A model generated the notes under the pieces. The model did not search any database. It was not told where the DNA came from and saw only the letters and a program-made list of their open reading frames with translations. Source: Aeromonas sobria (GTDB lineage Bacteria; Pseudomonadota; Gammaproteobacteria; Enterobacterales; Aeromonadaceae). From it: 64,000 bases of DNA. The position numbers and the translations under genes were made by a program. The DNA is taken from the NCBI RefSeq assembly GCF_000820145.1, contig NZ_CDBW01000016.1:248001-312000 (forward strand), written 5' to 3'. This document shows, in pieces, positions 42,910-52,248 of this stretch (position 1 is the stretch's first letter; each line of letters begins with the position of its first letter).

Positions 42910-43713
42910 ATGACGGGGGTTGCGCCAGGCAATAACATATCAGCCTATCACTTCGGTGATTATGTCTTTGATGTCAAAAGGCGAGAGCTGATCTTCTGTG
43001 CTGACAAGGACAACTTGCAAAGTGCTAGGGTGGTGCGCTTGTCATCGGCAGAGAGCCTCATTTTCAGCTATCTGCTCGATCACCATGACGAGGTGTGCGA
43101 CAAGGATCTGCTGCTAAATATCGGCTGGTTGGGCCGCCCTATCAGCCCCAACTCCTTGAACGTGGCCATCGCCAATATTCGCCGCCACTTCGCATCATCC
43201 CCTCAAACGCTGGATATCAGAAGCACCCCGAAAAAAGGGTACTCCCTGCACCTTAACTGCAAAGTGAAGAGCTATTACGGCAAGTCGGAGCCAACAAATA
43301 GTGAGCCCTTGTCCGAGCCGGTGAGCGAGCCCGAGCCTGCTGTGACTGCGCTGTCATCGTCAACGCCACCACTGTCTGACCACGAGGTCATCAAAGAGCC
43401 TGCTTCTGCTTCTGCCGCTCCCCGCTCCTTCGGTGAGCGTTTCCAACTCGCCTTCCTCAGCGGTATCGGGCGGCCGATGCTGGCCAAGAGCCTGATGTAC
43501 GTCAATCTGCTACTGGCTGTGCTGGTGGTGTTTGCCGCCAGCTATCTCCATTTCGAGTGGCTCCATGTGCACTGCGCCGACTCGCCGACCGGCGTTGTTT
43601 GCCAGATGGAGGCCAAGAGTGACGTGCCACCAGTCAAACCGGCATCGCTGGTGCTGGTCTCTGGCCACAAGGTCCGCGTGTTTTCCTATAAAGAGCTCGA
43701 AAAAACGCTGTAA
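42910..43713 (+). CDS. ToxR/CadC-type membrane-anchored winged-helix regulator
   Basis: A protein of about 267 residues. An OmpR-type winged helix (about 10-105) contains FDVKRRELI, RLSSAESLIFSYLLDHHDEVCDKDLLL, NSLNVAIANIRRHF and STPKKGYSL. A Pro/Ser/Glu-rich linker follows, then one membrane helix near 195-215 (YVNLLLAVLVVFAASYL) and a short periplasmic end with two cysteines (HCADSPTGVVCQM). There is no receiver domain. This is the ToxR/TcpP/CadC plan, but the periplasmic part is only about 50 residues. The following gene, ten bases on, encodes a small single-pass membrane protein, like ToxS with ToxR. Targets are unknown. Confidence 0.82.
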   Translation: MTGVAPGNNISAYHFGDYVFDVKRRELIFCADKDNLQSARVVRLSSAESLIFSYLLDHHDEVCDKDLLLNIGWLGRPISPNSLNVAIANIRRHFASSPQTLDIRSTPKKGYSLHLNCKVKSYYGKSEPTNSEPLSEPVSEPEPAVTALSSSTPPLSDHEVIKEPASASAAPRSFGERFQLAFLSGIGRPMLAKSLMYVNLLLAVLVVFAASYLHFEWLHVHCADSPTGVVCQMEAKSDVPPVKPASLVLVSGHKVRVFSYKELEKTL

Positions 43714-43723
43714 GGGATGTCTG

Positions 43724-44242
43724 ATGAAACGAACGCTGAAAAATACCTTGCTGCTGTTGCCACTGCTTTTCGTGCTGCTGTTTGTGGTCGGGATGTTTAT
43801 CAACAGTCTGGGCTGTCATTACGATCTGAAAATGTCGGCCAACGGGGTCAACTATCACGGGGTGTGTCGCTGGGGAAAAATTACCGTGATTGAAGAGGAG
43901 GAGGCGACCAAAGAGAAGTGGCGGGTGACCGGTTTTCAATTTTCCTTCTTCAACCAGCTTGTTTACCTCATCGACAGCCGTACCCAGCTGCACGAGTCGG
44001 ATAACGATGACTCCTATCTCAATGAGTACAACCTGATCCAGTCGCAATATGCGCTGGTCAATTACGCTTGGGTGCCGTTGACCGAAAACAAGGTGGCGAT
44101 CTTCCAGCGCGATCCGGTGCATGAGGTGGTGATTGCCCAGCGCGATGGTTGGTTCGATCTCTACCGCTGGTTCTTCCCCCCGGCACAGCTGGTGCCTGTT
44201 CAGCCGCAAAGCGCAGGCGCTGGGCGCCCTGCTAGGTTCTGA
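43724..44242 (+). CDS. Single-pass membrane protein, candidate ToxS-like partner
   Basis: A 172-residue protein with one N-terminal membrane anchor (residues 8-29) and a periplasmic remainder. It is similar in size and topology to ToxS, which protects and activates ToxR, but I see no clear sequence match. A cysteine pair (GCHYD, GVCRWG) could form a disulfide, or bond with the cysteines of the upstream regulator. The ATG follows AAGGGATGTCTG. The 3' end overlaps the opposing GNAT gene by 11 bases. Confidence 0.7.
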   Translation: MKRTLKNTLLLLPLLFVLLFVVGMFINSLGCHYDLKMSANGVNYHGVCRWGKITVIEEEEATKEKWRVTGFQFSFFNQLVYLIDSRTQLHESDNDDSYLNEYNLIQSQYALVNYAWVPLTENKVAIFQRDPVHEVVIAQRDGWFDLYRWFFPPAQLVPVQPQSAGAGRPARF

Positions 44243-44654
44243 GCAATTTGCACCAGGGACCGGTGACGTCACAGTGACCGGTCTCATCGCTGTTTATCCA
44301 GCCGAGGCGATGATAAAAAGCCAATGCTGCGGTATTAAGGGTCGCGACCTTGAGCGAGCCGGGTTTAGCGGTATCGGTCAACCCGTGATCGAGCAGCGCT
44401 CGCCCAATTCCCTGGCCATGCCAGTCGCTTGCCACATACAGATGATGGACGAAGTTGTCAGGCTGCCAGATGGAAATAAATCCACAGATGTTTGCCCCAT
44501 GCTCGGCTACCCAGACACGTTCGCCTTCGGTCTGCTTTGTAAAATCATCAAGCTGAAATTGAACGGGTTCGACCCAATGAAAGGTTTGTCGCCGGATCTT
44601 TAAAAACAGCTGGGCCAGTTGGGGAATATCCTGTTCTGCCATGAGTCTTATCAT
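44232..44654 (-). CDS. GNAT-family N-acetyltransferase
   Basis: A 140-residue acetyltransferase. The acetyl-CoA loop is SDWHGQGIGRALLDHGL (about residues 92-108), and the fold ends with LNTAALAFYHRLGWINSDE, the classic GNAT finish. The substrate is unknown. The gene converges on the ToxS-like gene, with an 11-base overlap of the coding ends. Confidence 0.85.
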   Translation of the reverse strand: MIRLMAEQDIPQLAQLFLKIRRQTFHWVEPVQFQLDDFTKQTEGERVWVAEHGANICGFISIWQPDNFVHHLYVASDWHGQGIGRALLDHGLTDTAKPGSLKVATLNTAALAFYHRLGWINSDETGHCDVTGPWCKLLRT

Positions 44655-44815
44655 GATGACCTTCCGGGTTCAGTGACTGTTAGCTGATGATATTGCACAG
44701 CGACAAGTCAACTCGATGTAAGTGACAAGGGTGTGATTAAGCTCTGTCCATTATATTTGGCATGGGGCTATACTGCCGGAAGCTCTTGTATGGATGGCTT
44801 GAGGATCGCTGATTT

Positions 44816-45316
44816 ATGGACAATAAACAGATTGAAGGCAATATTTTTGTGCCGGCACACATAGACGATGTCTGGCATGCCTGGACGACAGAAAGCGGTC
44901 TGCGCAGTTTTCTGGCTCCCGAGTGTTTGATGGTGGCTGAACCGAATGGCCCATTCGAGATCTACTTCAGGCCCGATGCCCCGCTGGGCGAACGGGGTAG
45001 TGAAGGGTGCCGGGTCATGGCGGTGATGCCTTATGATTTACTCAGCTTTAGTTGGAATTTTCCGCCCACGTTTCCCCATATTCGCTTGCAGAAAACCCAT
45101 GTCTGTCTGCACTTTGTACCTGAAGGGCAGGGGACCCGTCTGCACTTTTTGCAAACCGGCTGGGCCAATGATCCTGATTGGAATCAGGGCTTTGCCTATT
45201 TTCGGGAAGAGTGGCTGGAGATCAGCTTGCCGCGCTTGCAGTACCGTTTTACCCACGGCCCCATCGATTGGAGCAACCCCCCCGATAAGTCACAATTGAA
45301 GGCGCTGGCACAGTAA
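44816..45316 (+). CDS. SRPBCC (AHSA1-type) domain protein
   Basis: A 166-residue single-domain protein. The start IEGNIFVPAHIDDVWHAWTTESGLRSFLAPE, the middle DLLSFSWNFPPTFP and the end WANDPDWNQGFAYFREEWLEISLPRLQYRF match START-like proteins of the AHSA1 family, which hold hydrophobic ligands. No function can be assigned. The gene is monocistronic and is closed by a bidirectional hairpin. Confidence 0.83.
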   Translation: MDNKQIEGNIFVPAHIDDVWHAWTTESGLRSFLAPECLMVAEPNGPFEIYFRPDAPLGERGSEGCRVMAVMPYDLLSFSWNFPPTFPHIRLQKTHVCLHFVPEGQGTRLHFLQTGWANDPDWNQGFAYFREEWLEISLPRLQYRFTHGPIDWSNPPDKSQLKALAQ

Positions 45317-45332
45317 CTGCGGAATTGAAGAT

Positions 45333-45358
45333 AAAAAAAACCGGCCAAAAGGCCGGTT
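45333..45358. terminator. Bidirectional terminator between the SRPBCC gene and glk
   Basis: Stem AACCGGCC / GGCCGGTT with an AAAA loop, preceded by a run of eight A residues that becomes a U run for the leftward glk transcript. Confidence 0.88.
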
Positions 45359-45520
45359 GAAACAGTTCAGGCTTGTCAGGTGACAAACGTATCCAGCGGA
45401 TGAGAGTCGCTTTCCACTCCTTGTGAAGTACAACCCTCTTGGTTACGTGCAGCTACTTTATGCCATTCACACTGAATCGAGGCTGAACCATACATGATCC
45501 CGCCTCGTGCCAGAGGTTAA

Positions 45521-46489
45521 TCAGATAGAGATCCCCATCGACTGACGCAGATAAGCACCTGCACCGAGTAGCCCCGGCCCTTGGTGAGTGATCAGGAATA
45601 CCGGGATCTCTTTGAGGTAGGATTTGAAGCGTCCCTTGTCTTCAAAGGCCACTCGAAAACCCGAGCTGATGAAGAACTCCTGAAAGCGCGGCACTATGCC
45701 ACCTGCGATATAGATGCCGCCAAAGGTGCCCATATTGAGGGCCAGATTGCCGGCAAAGCGCCCCATCAGCACGCAGAACAGGCTCAAGGTGCGACGGCAA
45801 TCCAGACATTCGCCACTCAGTGCGCGCTCGGTAATGTCTTTGGGGGCGAACGGTTCCGGCTCACGGCCATCGGATTTCACCAGCCCACGATAGATGTTGA
45901 CCAGACCAGGTCCGGATAGCAGTCGCTCGGCCGAGACATGGCCCAATTCGCTCCGCATCACCTGCAGCACCGCATCTTCCTCTTCGGTGTTCGCGGCGAA
46001 ATCTACATGGCCACCCTCACCCGGCAGGCTCAGCCACTGCTCTCCCGCCCTCACCAGGTGAGCGACCCCAAGGCCGGTGCCCGCGCCATAGATGGCGATG
46101 GGTTTGCCAGAGACAGGTGCCGAGCCGCCCAGTTGAATACGATCCGTTGCTGCCAGTACCGGCACTGCCATGGAGACGGCAGTAAAGTCATTGATCACCT
46201 GCAGGCGATCCAGCCCCAGATTACCCTGCATCTCGCTGATAGAAAATTCCCAGCTGTGGTTGGTCATGGCGACCCAGTCACCGTTGATGGGGCAGGCGAT
46301 GGCGATGCAGGCTTCGCTCACCTGTGCGTGGTGTTCGTCCAGATAGAGGCGTACCACGGCTTCAAGGCTGGGATGGGCCAGACCAGAGTAAGTCTTGGCT
46401 TGCGAGATAGTACCGGTGGCCAGCTCACACAGAGCCAGGCGTGCATTGGTTCCGCCGACATCGCCGACCAGCGCGTGGGTATGCTGCAT
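45521..46489 (-). CDS. glk: Glucokinase
   Basis: A 322-residue cytoplasmic enzyme that phosphorylates glucose with ATP. The phosphate-binding start [18 protein letters not shown], the NHSWEFS and [13 protein letters not shown] stretches (catalytic Asp) and the GEGGHVDFA and [10 protein letters not shown] motifs match proteobacterial Glk. AAGGAGTAGTT precedes the ATG at 46489; a 13-residue extension is rejected. It is divergent from hexR. Confidence 0.95.
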   Translation of the reverse strand: MQHTHALVGDVGGTNARLALCELATGTISQAKTYSGLAHPSLEAVVRLYLDEHHAQVSEACIAIACPINGDWVAMTNHSWEFSISEMQGNLGLDRLQVINDFTAVSMAVPVLAATDRIQLGGSAPVSGKPIAIYGAGTGLGVAHLVRAGEQWLSLPGEGGHVDFAANTEEEDAVLQVMRSELGHVSAERLLSGPGLVNIYRGLVKSDGREPEPFAPKDITERALSGECLDCRRTLSLFCVLMGRFAGNLALNMGTFGGIYIAGGIVPRFQEFFISSGFRVAFEDKGRFKSYLKEIPVFLITHQGPGLLGAGAYLRQSMGISI

Positions 46490-46840
46490 AACTACTCCTT
46501 CGTTACAGGGGTGGGACGACCGTTGCATCCCGAAATTATTGTTAGAGGGTGACTGTATATTCTATCCGAGCTTGGGCTGCGCTAACTCGCTGGATCGACA
46601 CAAACGTGCGGCTGCTCACAGTGTTGTTGCTTTGCAACATTTGTAAGCGTTTTCATGGCGAGGTGACGTTTTGTAACGAAAAGTACGAAATAATTAGAGA
46701 TGAGTCATACTTTGTATGGCAGGTGTTAGTTGCGATAACCGCTTGTCTTGTATAGTCCTTAGCTTGATTGGCAGCATGCTTAGTCGTAGATTCAGTGCAG
46801 AGACACTGAAGCTAAATTACAAAAACGCCTGGTGGTGATG
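46490..46840. promoter_or_regulatory. Divergent glk-hexR intergenic region
   Basis: About 350 bases without a gene. A HexR-like box lies at 46807-46821, close to the hexR start. A TATAGT at 46751 may be a -10 element for hexR, but the matching -35 is poor. The interval should carry both promoters. Confidence 0.55.
46807..46821. promoter_or_regulatory. HexR-like operator before hexR
   Basis: TGAAGCTAAATTACA matches 12 of 15 bases of the palindrome TGTAATTAAATTACA reported for gammaproteobacterial HexR. It lies 20 bases before the hexR ATG and suggests autoregulation. Confidence 0.55.
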
Positions 46841-47695
46841 ATGAATACCCTTGATAAAATTACGAACAACTTGGAAAGTTTCAGTAAATCGGAACGCAAG
46901 GTAGCCGAGGTGATCCTGGCCTCTCCCCAGACGGCCATTCACTCCAGCATCGCCACCCTGGCCAAGATGGCCGACGTCAGTGAACCGACCGTCAACCGTT
47001 TTTGCCGTCGTCTCGATACCAAAGGCTTTCCCGATTTCAAACTCCATCTGGCCCAGAGTCTGGCCAATGGCACCCCTTATGTTAATCGTCATGTGGAAGC
47101 GGAAGATGGCCCGGATACCTACACCGCCAAGATCTTCGAATCCACCATGGCCTGTCTGGATGCGGCCAAGAACAGCCTGGATATCTCCGCCATCAACCGC
47201 TGCGTCGATATCCTGACCCAGTCCAAGAAGATCAGCTTCTTTGGTTTGGGGGCCTCTTCTGCCGTTGCCCGCGATGCCCAGAACAAATTTTTTCGCTTCA
47301 ATATTCCCGTGGTGAGTTTTGAAGATATCGTCATGATGCGGATGAGCTGTATCAACGGCAGCGAAGGGGATGTGGTGGTGCTGATCTCCCACACCGGTCG
47401 CACCAAAGCGTTGGTCGAGATCGCCGCGCTGGCACGGGAGAACGATGCCACCGTGATCGGTATGACCGCCAAAGATTCCCCGCTGGCTCGTGAGTGTAAT
47501 CTGGTGCTCTCCATGGATGTGCCGGAAGATACCGATGTTTACATGCCGATGGCTTCTCGCATCGCCCAGCTGGCGCTGGTTGATGTGCTGGCGACCGGTT
47601 TTACCCTGCGTCGTGGGATGAAATTTCGCGAAAATTTGAAAAAAGTAAAAGAGGGATTGCGTGAATCCCGCTTCGAAACCCCGCACTCTTCCTGA
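46841..47695 (+). CDS. hexR: HexR transcriptional regulator (RpiR family)
   Basis: A 284-residue repressor/activator of central sugar metabolism that responds to 2-keto-3-deoxy-6-phosphogluconate. The N-terminal HTH (KIxNNLESFSKSERKVAEVILASP ... MADVSEPTVNRFCRRL) is followed by a SIS sugar-phosphate domain with FFGLGASSAVARDAQNKFFR and VVVLISHTGRTKALVE. The order hexR-pykA agrees with many enteric and Vibrio-type genomes. The ATG at 46841 is chosen; two other Met codons lie within nine bases upstream. Confidence 0.93.
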   Translation: MNTLDKITNNLESFSKSERKVAEVILASPQTAIHSSIATLAKMADVSEPTVNRFCRRLDTKGFPDFKLHLAQSLANGTPYVNRHVEAEDGPDTYTAKIFESTMACLDAAKNSLDISAINRCVDILTQSKKISFFGLGASSAVARDAQNKFFRFNIPVVSFEDIVMMRMSCINGSEGDVVVLISHTGRTKALVEIAALARENDATVIGMTAKDSPLARECNLVLSMDVPEDTDVYMPMASRIAQLALVDVLATGFTLRRGMKFRENLKKVKEGLRESRFETPHSS

Positions 47696-47749
47696 ATCGG
47701 CGGGGGCGTTTGCCCCCTGCTGTCTATGCCCCGCGCAGTGGTGTAGTAT

Positions 47750-47764
47750 TGTAATTTAATAACA
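47750..47764. promoter_or_regulatory. HexR-like operator before pykA
   Basis: TGTAATTTAATAACA matches 13 of 15 bases of the HexR palindrome. It is about 95 bases before the pykA ATG, so pykA probably answers to HexR. Confidence 0.65.
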
Positions 47765-47858
47765 AAAACCACCCAGATGGTTTGCAAACGGGTGCATCGA
47801 GCCATGGGCTCGATAGGGCAGAATCTCAAGTTATATCCACTTCACATTGGAGTTTTTC

Positions 47859-49298
47859 ATGCCTAGACGTACAAAAATTGTTACCACACTTGGTCCGGCT
47901 ACTGACCGCGAAGGGATCCTTGAGGGGATCATTCTTGCCGGTGCCGACATGGTGCGGATGAACTTCTCTCATGGTACTGCGGAAGACCATATTCTGCGTG
48001 CCAACCAGGTGCGTGAGATTGCTGCCAAGCTTGGCCGCCACGTTGCCATCATGGGTGACCTGCAAGGCCCCAAGATCCGTGTATCCACCTTCAAGGATGG
48101 CAAGGTCTATCTGGCTATCGGTGACAAATTCATTCTCGATGCGGCCCTTGGTAAGGGTGAAGGGTGTCAGGAGCAGGTCGGCATTGACTACAAGAGTCTG
48201 CCCGACGATGTGATCGCTGGCGATATTCTGCTGCTGGACGACGGTCGGGTGCAGCTGAAAGTCGAGCAGGTTGAAGGTTCCCGCATTCACACCACTGTGA
48301 CTGTGGCCGGGCCGCTTTCTAACAACAAGGGCATCAACAAAAAAGGCGGTGGTCTCTCCGCGCCGGCCCTGACCGAGAAAGATAAAGAAGATATCAAGAC
48401 AGCTGCGCTGATGAACGTGGACTATCTGGCTGTCTCCTTCCCCCGTTGTGGCGATGACTTGCGCTATGCTCGCGAGCTGGCCCGCGAAGCCGGTTCTAAC
48501 GCCAAGATTGTTGCCAAGGTGGAGCGCGCTGAAACCGTCGCTACCGATGAGGCGATGGAAGATATCATCCTCGGTTCCGATGCCGTTATGGTCGCCCGTG
48601 GTGACCTTGGGGTCGAGATCGGTGACCCCGAGCTGGTTGGCGTGCAGAAAAAGCTGATCCGTTATTCCCGTCGTCTGAACCGTGTGGTCATCACTGCGAC
48701 CCAGATGATGGAGTCGATGATCAATGCACCGCTGCCGACCCGTGCCGAAGTGATGGACGTGGCCAACGCCGTGCTGGACGGTACCGATGCGGTGATGCTC
48801 TCTGCCGAAACCGCCGCTGGTCAGTTCCCTATCGAGACCGTCACCTCCATGGCGAGCGTCTGTGTCGGTGCCGAGAAGCACCCGAGCCTGAACGTTTCCA
48901 ACCATCGCATGAGCTATACCTTTACCTCGGTGGAAGAGGCGTTGGCCATGTCGACCATGTATGCCGCCAACCACCTGGAAGGGGTCAAGGCGATCGTGGC
49001 GTTGACTGAATCTGGCACCACCCCGCTGCTGATGTCCCGTATCAGCTCCGGTCTGCCGATCTTCGCCATGTCTCCCCACAACAAGACCCTGGCCTGGACA
49101 AATCTCTACCGTGGCGTCACCCCGGTGATGTTTGACGGTGACGAGACCAAGCCGGTCTACGAAGTGTGCCGCGACGCGCTGGACGTACTCAAGGCCAAAG
49201 GCCTGGTACAGAGTGGCGACATGGTGCTGCTGACCCACGGTGACAAGATGGAAACCGTGGGCAGTACCAACACCTGCAAGGTGATGATGGTCGAATAA
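47859..49298 (+). CDS. pykA: Pyruvate kinase II type
   Basis: A 479-residue enzyme that makes pyruvate and ATP from phosphoenolpyruvate. Visible are [12 protein letters not shown], the substrate loop [22 protein letters not shown], the catalytic KVERAETV...[15 protein letters not shown] block, and [42 protein letters not shown]. The C-terminal allosteric domain is complete. GGAGTTTTTC precedes the ATG at 47859. Length and the hexR neighbour point to PykA rather than PykF. Confidence 0.95.
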   Translation: MPRRTKIVTTLGPATDREGILEGIILAGADMVRMNFSHGTAEDHILRANQVREIAAKLGRHVAIMGDLQGPKIRVSTFKDGKVYLAIGDKFILDAALGKGEGCQEQVGIDYKSLPDDVIAGDILLLDDGRVQLKVEQVEGSRIHTTVTVAGPLSNNKGINKKGGGLSAPALTEKDKEDIKTAALMNVDYLAVSFPRCGDDLRYARELAREAGSNAKIVAKVERAETVATDEAMEDIILGSDAVMVARGDLGVEIGDPELVGVQKKLIRYSRRLNRVVITATQMMESMINAPLPTRAEVMDVANAVLDGTDAVMLSAETAAGQFPIETVTSMASVCVGAEKHPSLNVSNHRMSYTFTSVEEALAMSTMYAANHLEGVKAIVALTESGTTPLLMSRISSGLPIFAMSPHNKTLAWTNLYRGVTPVMFDGDETKPVYEVCRDALDVLKAKGLVQSGDMVLLTHGDKMETVGSTNTCKVMMVE

Positions 49299-49321
49299 CT
49301 GCTGCTATTTACTGTGTTATC

Positions 49322-49354
49322 AAAGCTGCTCGCCACTGGCGGGCAGCTTTTTTT
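49322..49354 (+). terminator. Terminator after pykA
   Basis: A long stem AAAGCTGCTCGCC / GGCGGGCAGCTTT with an ACT loop and one mismatch, followed by a T run. Confidence 0.85.
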
Positions 49355-49542
49355 ATGACGGTTTCTGGGGAACTCAGCCGTCCGCATCAGGTGGTGAAGG
49401 ACTCAATGATTGCTTCCATCACAGGTCCTCCTGATAATGCAGACATGAACCGGATAAAAAGCACACCGGATGGCAGATGCATGGCCATGTGCCGGATCGC
49501 GGGTGCGTCAAAAGGTCCCTCACTCTGAACGGGAGCAAGAAG

Positions 49543-50328
49543 ATGAAAAAGCGTAACTGGCTGCTGGCCTTATCACTGAGTCTGGCATTTTCGCCCTGCT
49601 ATGCCGATTGGGCAAAACTCAAGGCTGCAGCCTCTGATCTGGGCGTAGCAGTGAGTGAAACGAGCAAAGAGGTGTGGCAGGACGTCAGCGATTTTTCCAA
49701 AAAGAGTTGGGATTCTATCTCGGCCTGGGGCGAAGATGCTTTCAATACTGCCGGGGTCTGGACCGACAAGAGCATCGCGACCAGCAAGGAGTGGCTGAAG
49801 GCCGCCGATAAAGAACTCAACGAGATGCTCAACCCCAAGACGGCGAAAGAGGCGAGAGTCGCGCTCAATACCATGGCCGACACTGCGCTGATCCGGTTGT
49901 TCAACGAGCAGCCTTCAGCCAAGTTGCTGTTTGACAAGGCTTATGGCTATGCGGTGTTCGATTCGCGCAAGTTCTCCCTGATGCTGCATACCAATCAGGG
50001 GGCCGGGGTAGCGGTCAATCGCAAAAACGGCAAGCACACCTATATGAAGATGTTTGGTGCGGGTCTGGCGGCCGGGATCGGCGGCAAGTTCTATCAGCAG
50101 GTGATCCTGTTTGAAGACAAGGCCAGATTCGATGCCTTCGTGACCCAGGGTTGGGAAGCCACCTCCGAAGTGGGGGTGGTGGCTGGCAAGGAGAGCGCCG
50201 AGCTGACCGCCAAATACAATGGCGGCATGGCGATCTACCAGATTGGCGAGAAGGGCTTGCTGCTCGATGCCAATATCTCCGGCTCCAAATACTGGATTGA
50301 CAAGGACTTGACTGAAACGAGCCGCTAA
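49543..50328 (+). CDS. SYLF/YSC84-domain secreted protein
   Basis: A 261-residue protein with a signal peptide (residues 1-21, ending SPCYAD). The first part is rich in Trp/Ser/Asp helices (WQDVSDFSKKSWDSISAWGEDAF). The second part (about 110-261) is a SYLF domain with AYGYAVFDSR-type start, NQGAGVAVNRKNGKHTYMKMFGAGLAAGIGGKFYQQVILFED and NANISGSKYW-type end. SYLF domains bind lipids in other organisms; the bacterial role is unclear. The ATG is supported by GGGAGCAAGAAG. Confidence 0.83.
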   Translation: MKKRNWLLALSLSLAFSPCYADWAKLKAAASDLGVAVSETSKEVWQDVSDFSKKSWDSISAWGEDAFNTAGVWTDKSIATSKEWLKAADKELNEMLNPKTAKEARVALNTMADTALIRLFNEQPSAKLLFDKAYGYAVFDSRKFSLMLHTNQGAGVAVNRKNGKHTYMKMFGAGLAAGIGGKFYQQVILFEDKARFDAFVTQGWEATSEVGVVAGKESAELTAKYNGGMAIYQIGEKGLLLDANISGSKYWIDKDLTETSR

Positions 50329-50390
50329 TTGCGTTGTTATCGACCGGTCACTACACACCATGGCTTCGCCATAAGCTTGCAGTGAGTTTG

Positions 50391-50419
50391 CCAACAGGCC
50401 CGCAGTGCGGGCCTGTTGG
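50391..50419. terminator. Bidirectional terminator between the SYLF and amidohydrolase genes
   Basis: A nearly perfect palindrome, CCAACAGGCCCGCA / TGCGGGCCTGTTGG, with a single central base. Confidence 0.8.
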
Positions 50420-50430
50420 TTCTCTCGGGG

Positions 50431-52182
50431 TCAGCGGGCTGAATAGACCTGCTTGCCCTTGAACATGGTCCAGAGCACCTTGGTTTCCTTGATCTGTTCG
50501 CTCGCCACCTGCTCCAGATTGCGATCCAGCAAGATCAGGTCAGCACTCTTGCCTGCGCTGATGGAGCCAATCTCTTTCTCCTGCCCAATCACCTTGGCGG
50601 CGTTGAGGGTATACGCCTGCAAGATAGCCTGACGGCTGATCTGCTCGCTGGCGGGGGGCAGCAAGCCAAGCTCCCCCTGGCGGGTGATCGCGGTATACAT
50701 GGCGAGGAAAGGGCTGGGGCTGGAGACCGGCCAGTCACTGGCACCGGCGATAATGGCGCCGCTTTGCAGCAGGCTGCCTGCCGGATAGAGGCGGGCCAGC
50801 AGGGCCGGGGGCACTTTACCTTCCAGCAGCATGGTGGTCGCCACGTTTTTCCCGGCCCACAGCAGTTGCATCGACGCAGCCACATTGAGCGGTTTGAAAC
50901 GGGCAATGCTGGCCGGGCTCACCACCTCCAGATGGGTGATACTGTGCAGCAGGCGGTGATCCCGGTTGTGGGCCCGGGCATAGGCGATGGCATCGAGGGA
51001 TTCACGGACGGCTCGATCGCCGATGGCATGGAAGTGGGCGATCAGTTGATGGGCATCTGCGGTGCGGATCAGCTCGTTGAAACGCTGTTTGTCCAGATCG
51101 TCTTTGCCGCTATAACCGGGGCGGTTGAGGTAGGGTTCGCTCAACTTGGCGGTCTGGGATGGAAACTCGATGACGCCGTCTTGCAGGATCTTGATCCCCA
51201 CCAGTTTGACGTCCGGGGCGTCTTGAAACTGCTGTTGCAGTGCCAATACGTCATCAATGATGGCGGGCGAGGCGTGGATCCCCACCAGTGCCAGTGCTGA
51301 CACATGGCCGGTCAGCTTGCCTTCCCGGGAGAGCATGCTGTACGCCGGCAGCAGGCCGGTGTCGCGGCGATCCGGCTCGGCGTTGAAGATGGGCGCGAGG
51401 GGGCGAATGTTGCTGATAGGGTCCATCCAGGCGGTGATGCCCACCTGATTGAGCTGCTTGGCTGCTGTCATGATGGCTTTGGCAATCGTCTCGTCGCTGA
51501 CGGGTGGCAAGGCTTTGAGGATGGCATCCCAGCCACCTTCCGAGGCAAAGCCACTCAGTTGGCCGGATGGGGTGAGGCCAAAATTGCCTTTCAGCGGGGC
51601 ATAACGACCGGCAAGGGATTCGGCATCAATGCCCGCCTTGCGCAGCATGGCCTGATTGGCCCAACCGGTGTGGGCATCCGAACCGGCCAGCACTACGGGG
51701 AGCTGCTGGTATTGCGGGCCATTGAACACCTGATCGAGCAGGGGAAGCTGATGCCAGTAGTCGAGGGAGACATTGCTGTATAGCTGCACATCCCCCAGTG
51801 TCAGGCGGGGGTCATCCTTGCTGCGGGTCAGAAATTGCTGCACCTGCTCAACCTGATCCATAGCATCAGGAAAGTTAACCGTCATTCCCTGAAAACCGGC
51901 AAATGCTGCGTGAACATGGCTGTCGATGAGCCCCGGCATCAGGTACTTTCCTTGCAGATCAAGGCGTTTGGCATGGCTGCCGAGGCGGGTGCTGACCTCC
52001 TGATAGCTGCCGACCGCCACGATCTTTTTACCTTCAATGCCGACCGCCTCCGGGTGAGGGTTCGCCGGATCGCCGCTGTAGATGGTGCCGCCAAAGATCA
52101 GAGTCTGGCTCTGTGACTGGGCATTGGCTGCGGCAGGAAGCGCCACCAGCAGGCTGGCGAGCAACAGCGTTTTGATATTCAT
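50431..52182 (-). CDS. Exported amidohydrolase family protein (YtcJ-like)
   Basis: A 583-residue protein with a signal peptide ending AANAQSQ (about residue 22). It belongs to the amidohydrolase superfamily: the metal motif PGLIDSHVHAAF, later HFHAIGDRAVRESLDAI, ITHLEVV and ASDWPVSSPSPF, and the C-terminal return to the small beta domain (GSISAGKSADLILLDRNL). The YtcJ/NfdA-like group acts on amides or formamides; the substrate here is unknown. GGAG stands eight bases before the ATG at 52182. Confidence 0.87.
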   Translation of the reverse strand: MNIKTLLLASLLVALPAAANAQSQSQTLIFGGTIYSGDPANPHPEAVGIEGKKIVAVGSYQEVSTRLGSHAKRLDLQGKYLMPGLIDSHVHAAFAGFQGMTVNFPDAMDQVEQVQQFLTRSKDDPRLTLGDVQLYSNVSLDYWHQLPLLDQVFNGPQYQQLPVVLAGSDAHTGWANQAMLRKAGIDAESLAGRYAPLKGNFGLTPSGQLSGFASEGGWDAILKALPPVSDETIAKAIMTAAKQLNQVGITAWMDPISNIRPLAPIFNAEPDRRDTGLLPAYSMLSREGKLTGHVSALALVGIHASPAIIDDVLALQQQFQDAPDVKLVGIKILQDGVIEFPSQTAKLSEPYLNRPGYSGKDDLDKQRFNELIRTADAHQLIAHFHAIGDRAVRESLDAIAYARAHNRDHRLLHSITHLEVVSPASIARFKPLNVAASMQLLWAGKNVATTMLLEGKVPPALLARLYPAGSLLQSGAIIAGASDWPVSSPSPFLAMYTAITRQGELGLLPPASEQISRQAILQAYTLNAAKVIGQEKEIGSISAGKSADLILLDRNLEQVASEQIKETKVLWTMFKGKQVYSAR

Positions 52183-52248
52183 GGGCATGACTCCGTCGCT
52201 TCGGCGCCCGAAGGCACCGAAGTGGGTAAATGGAAATGAGGTATCGGC

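Noticed and set aside
47702..47717. GGGGGC/GCCCCC hairpin as a terminator after hexR
   Set aside because: The stem is only six base pairs and no T run follows; I left it out of the feature list as too weak.
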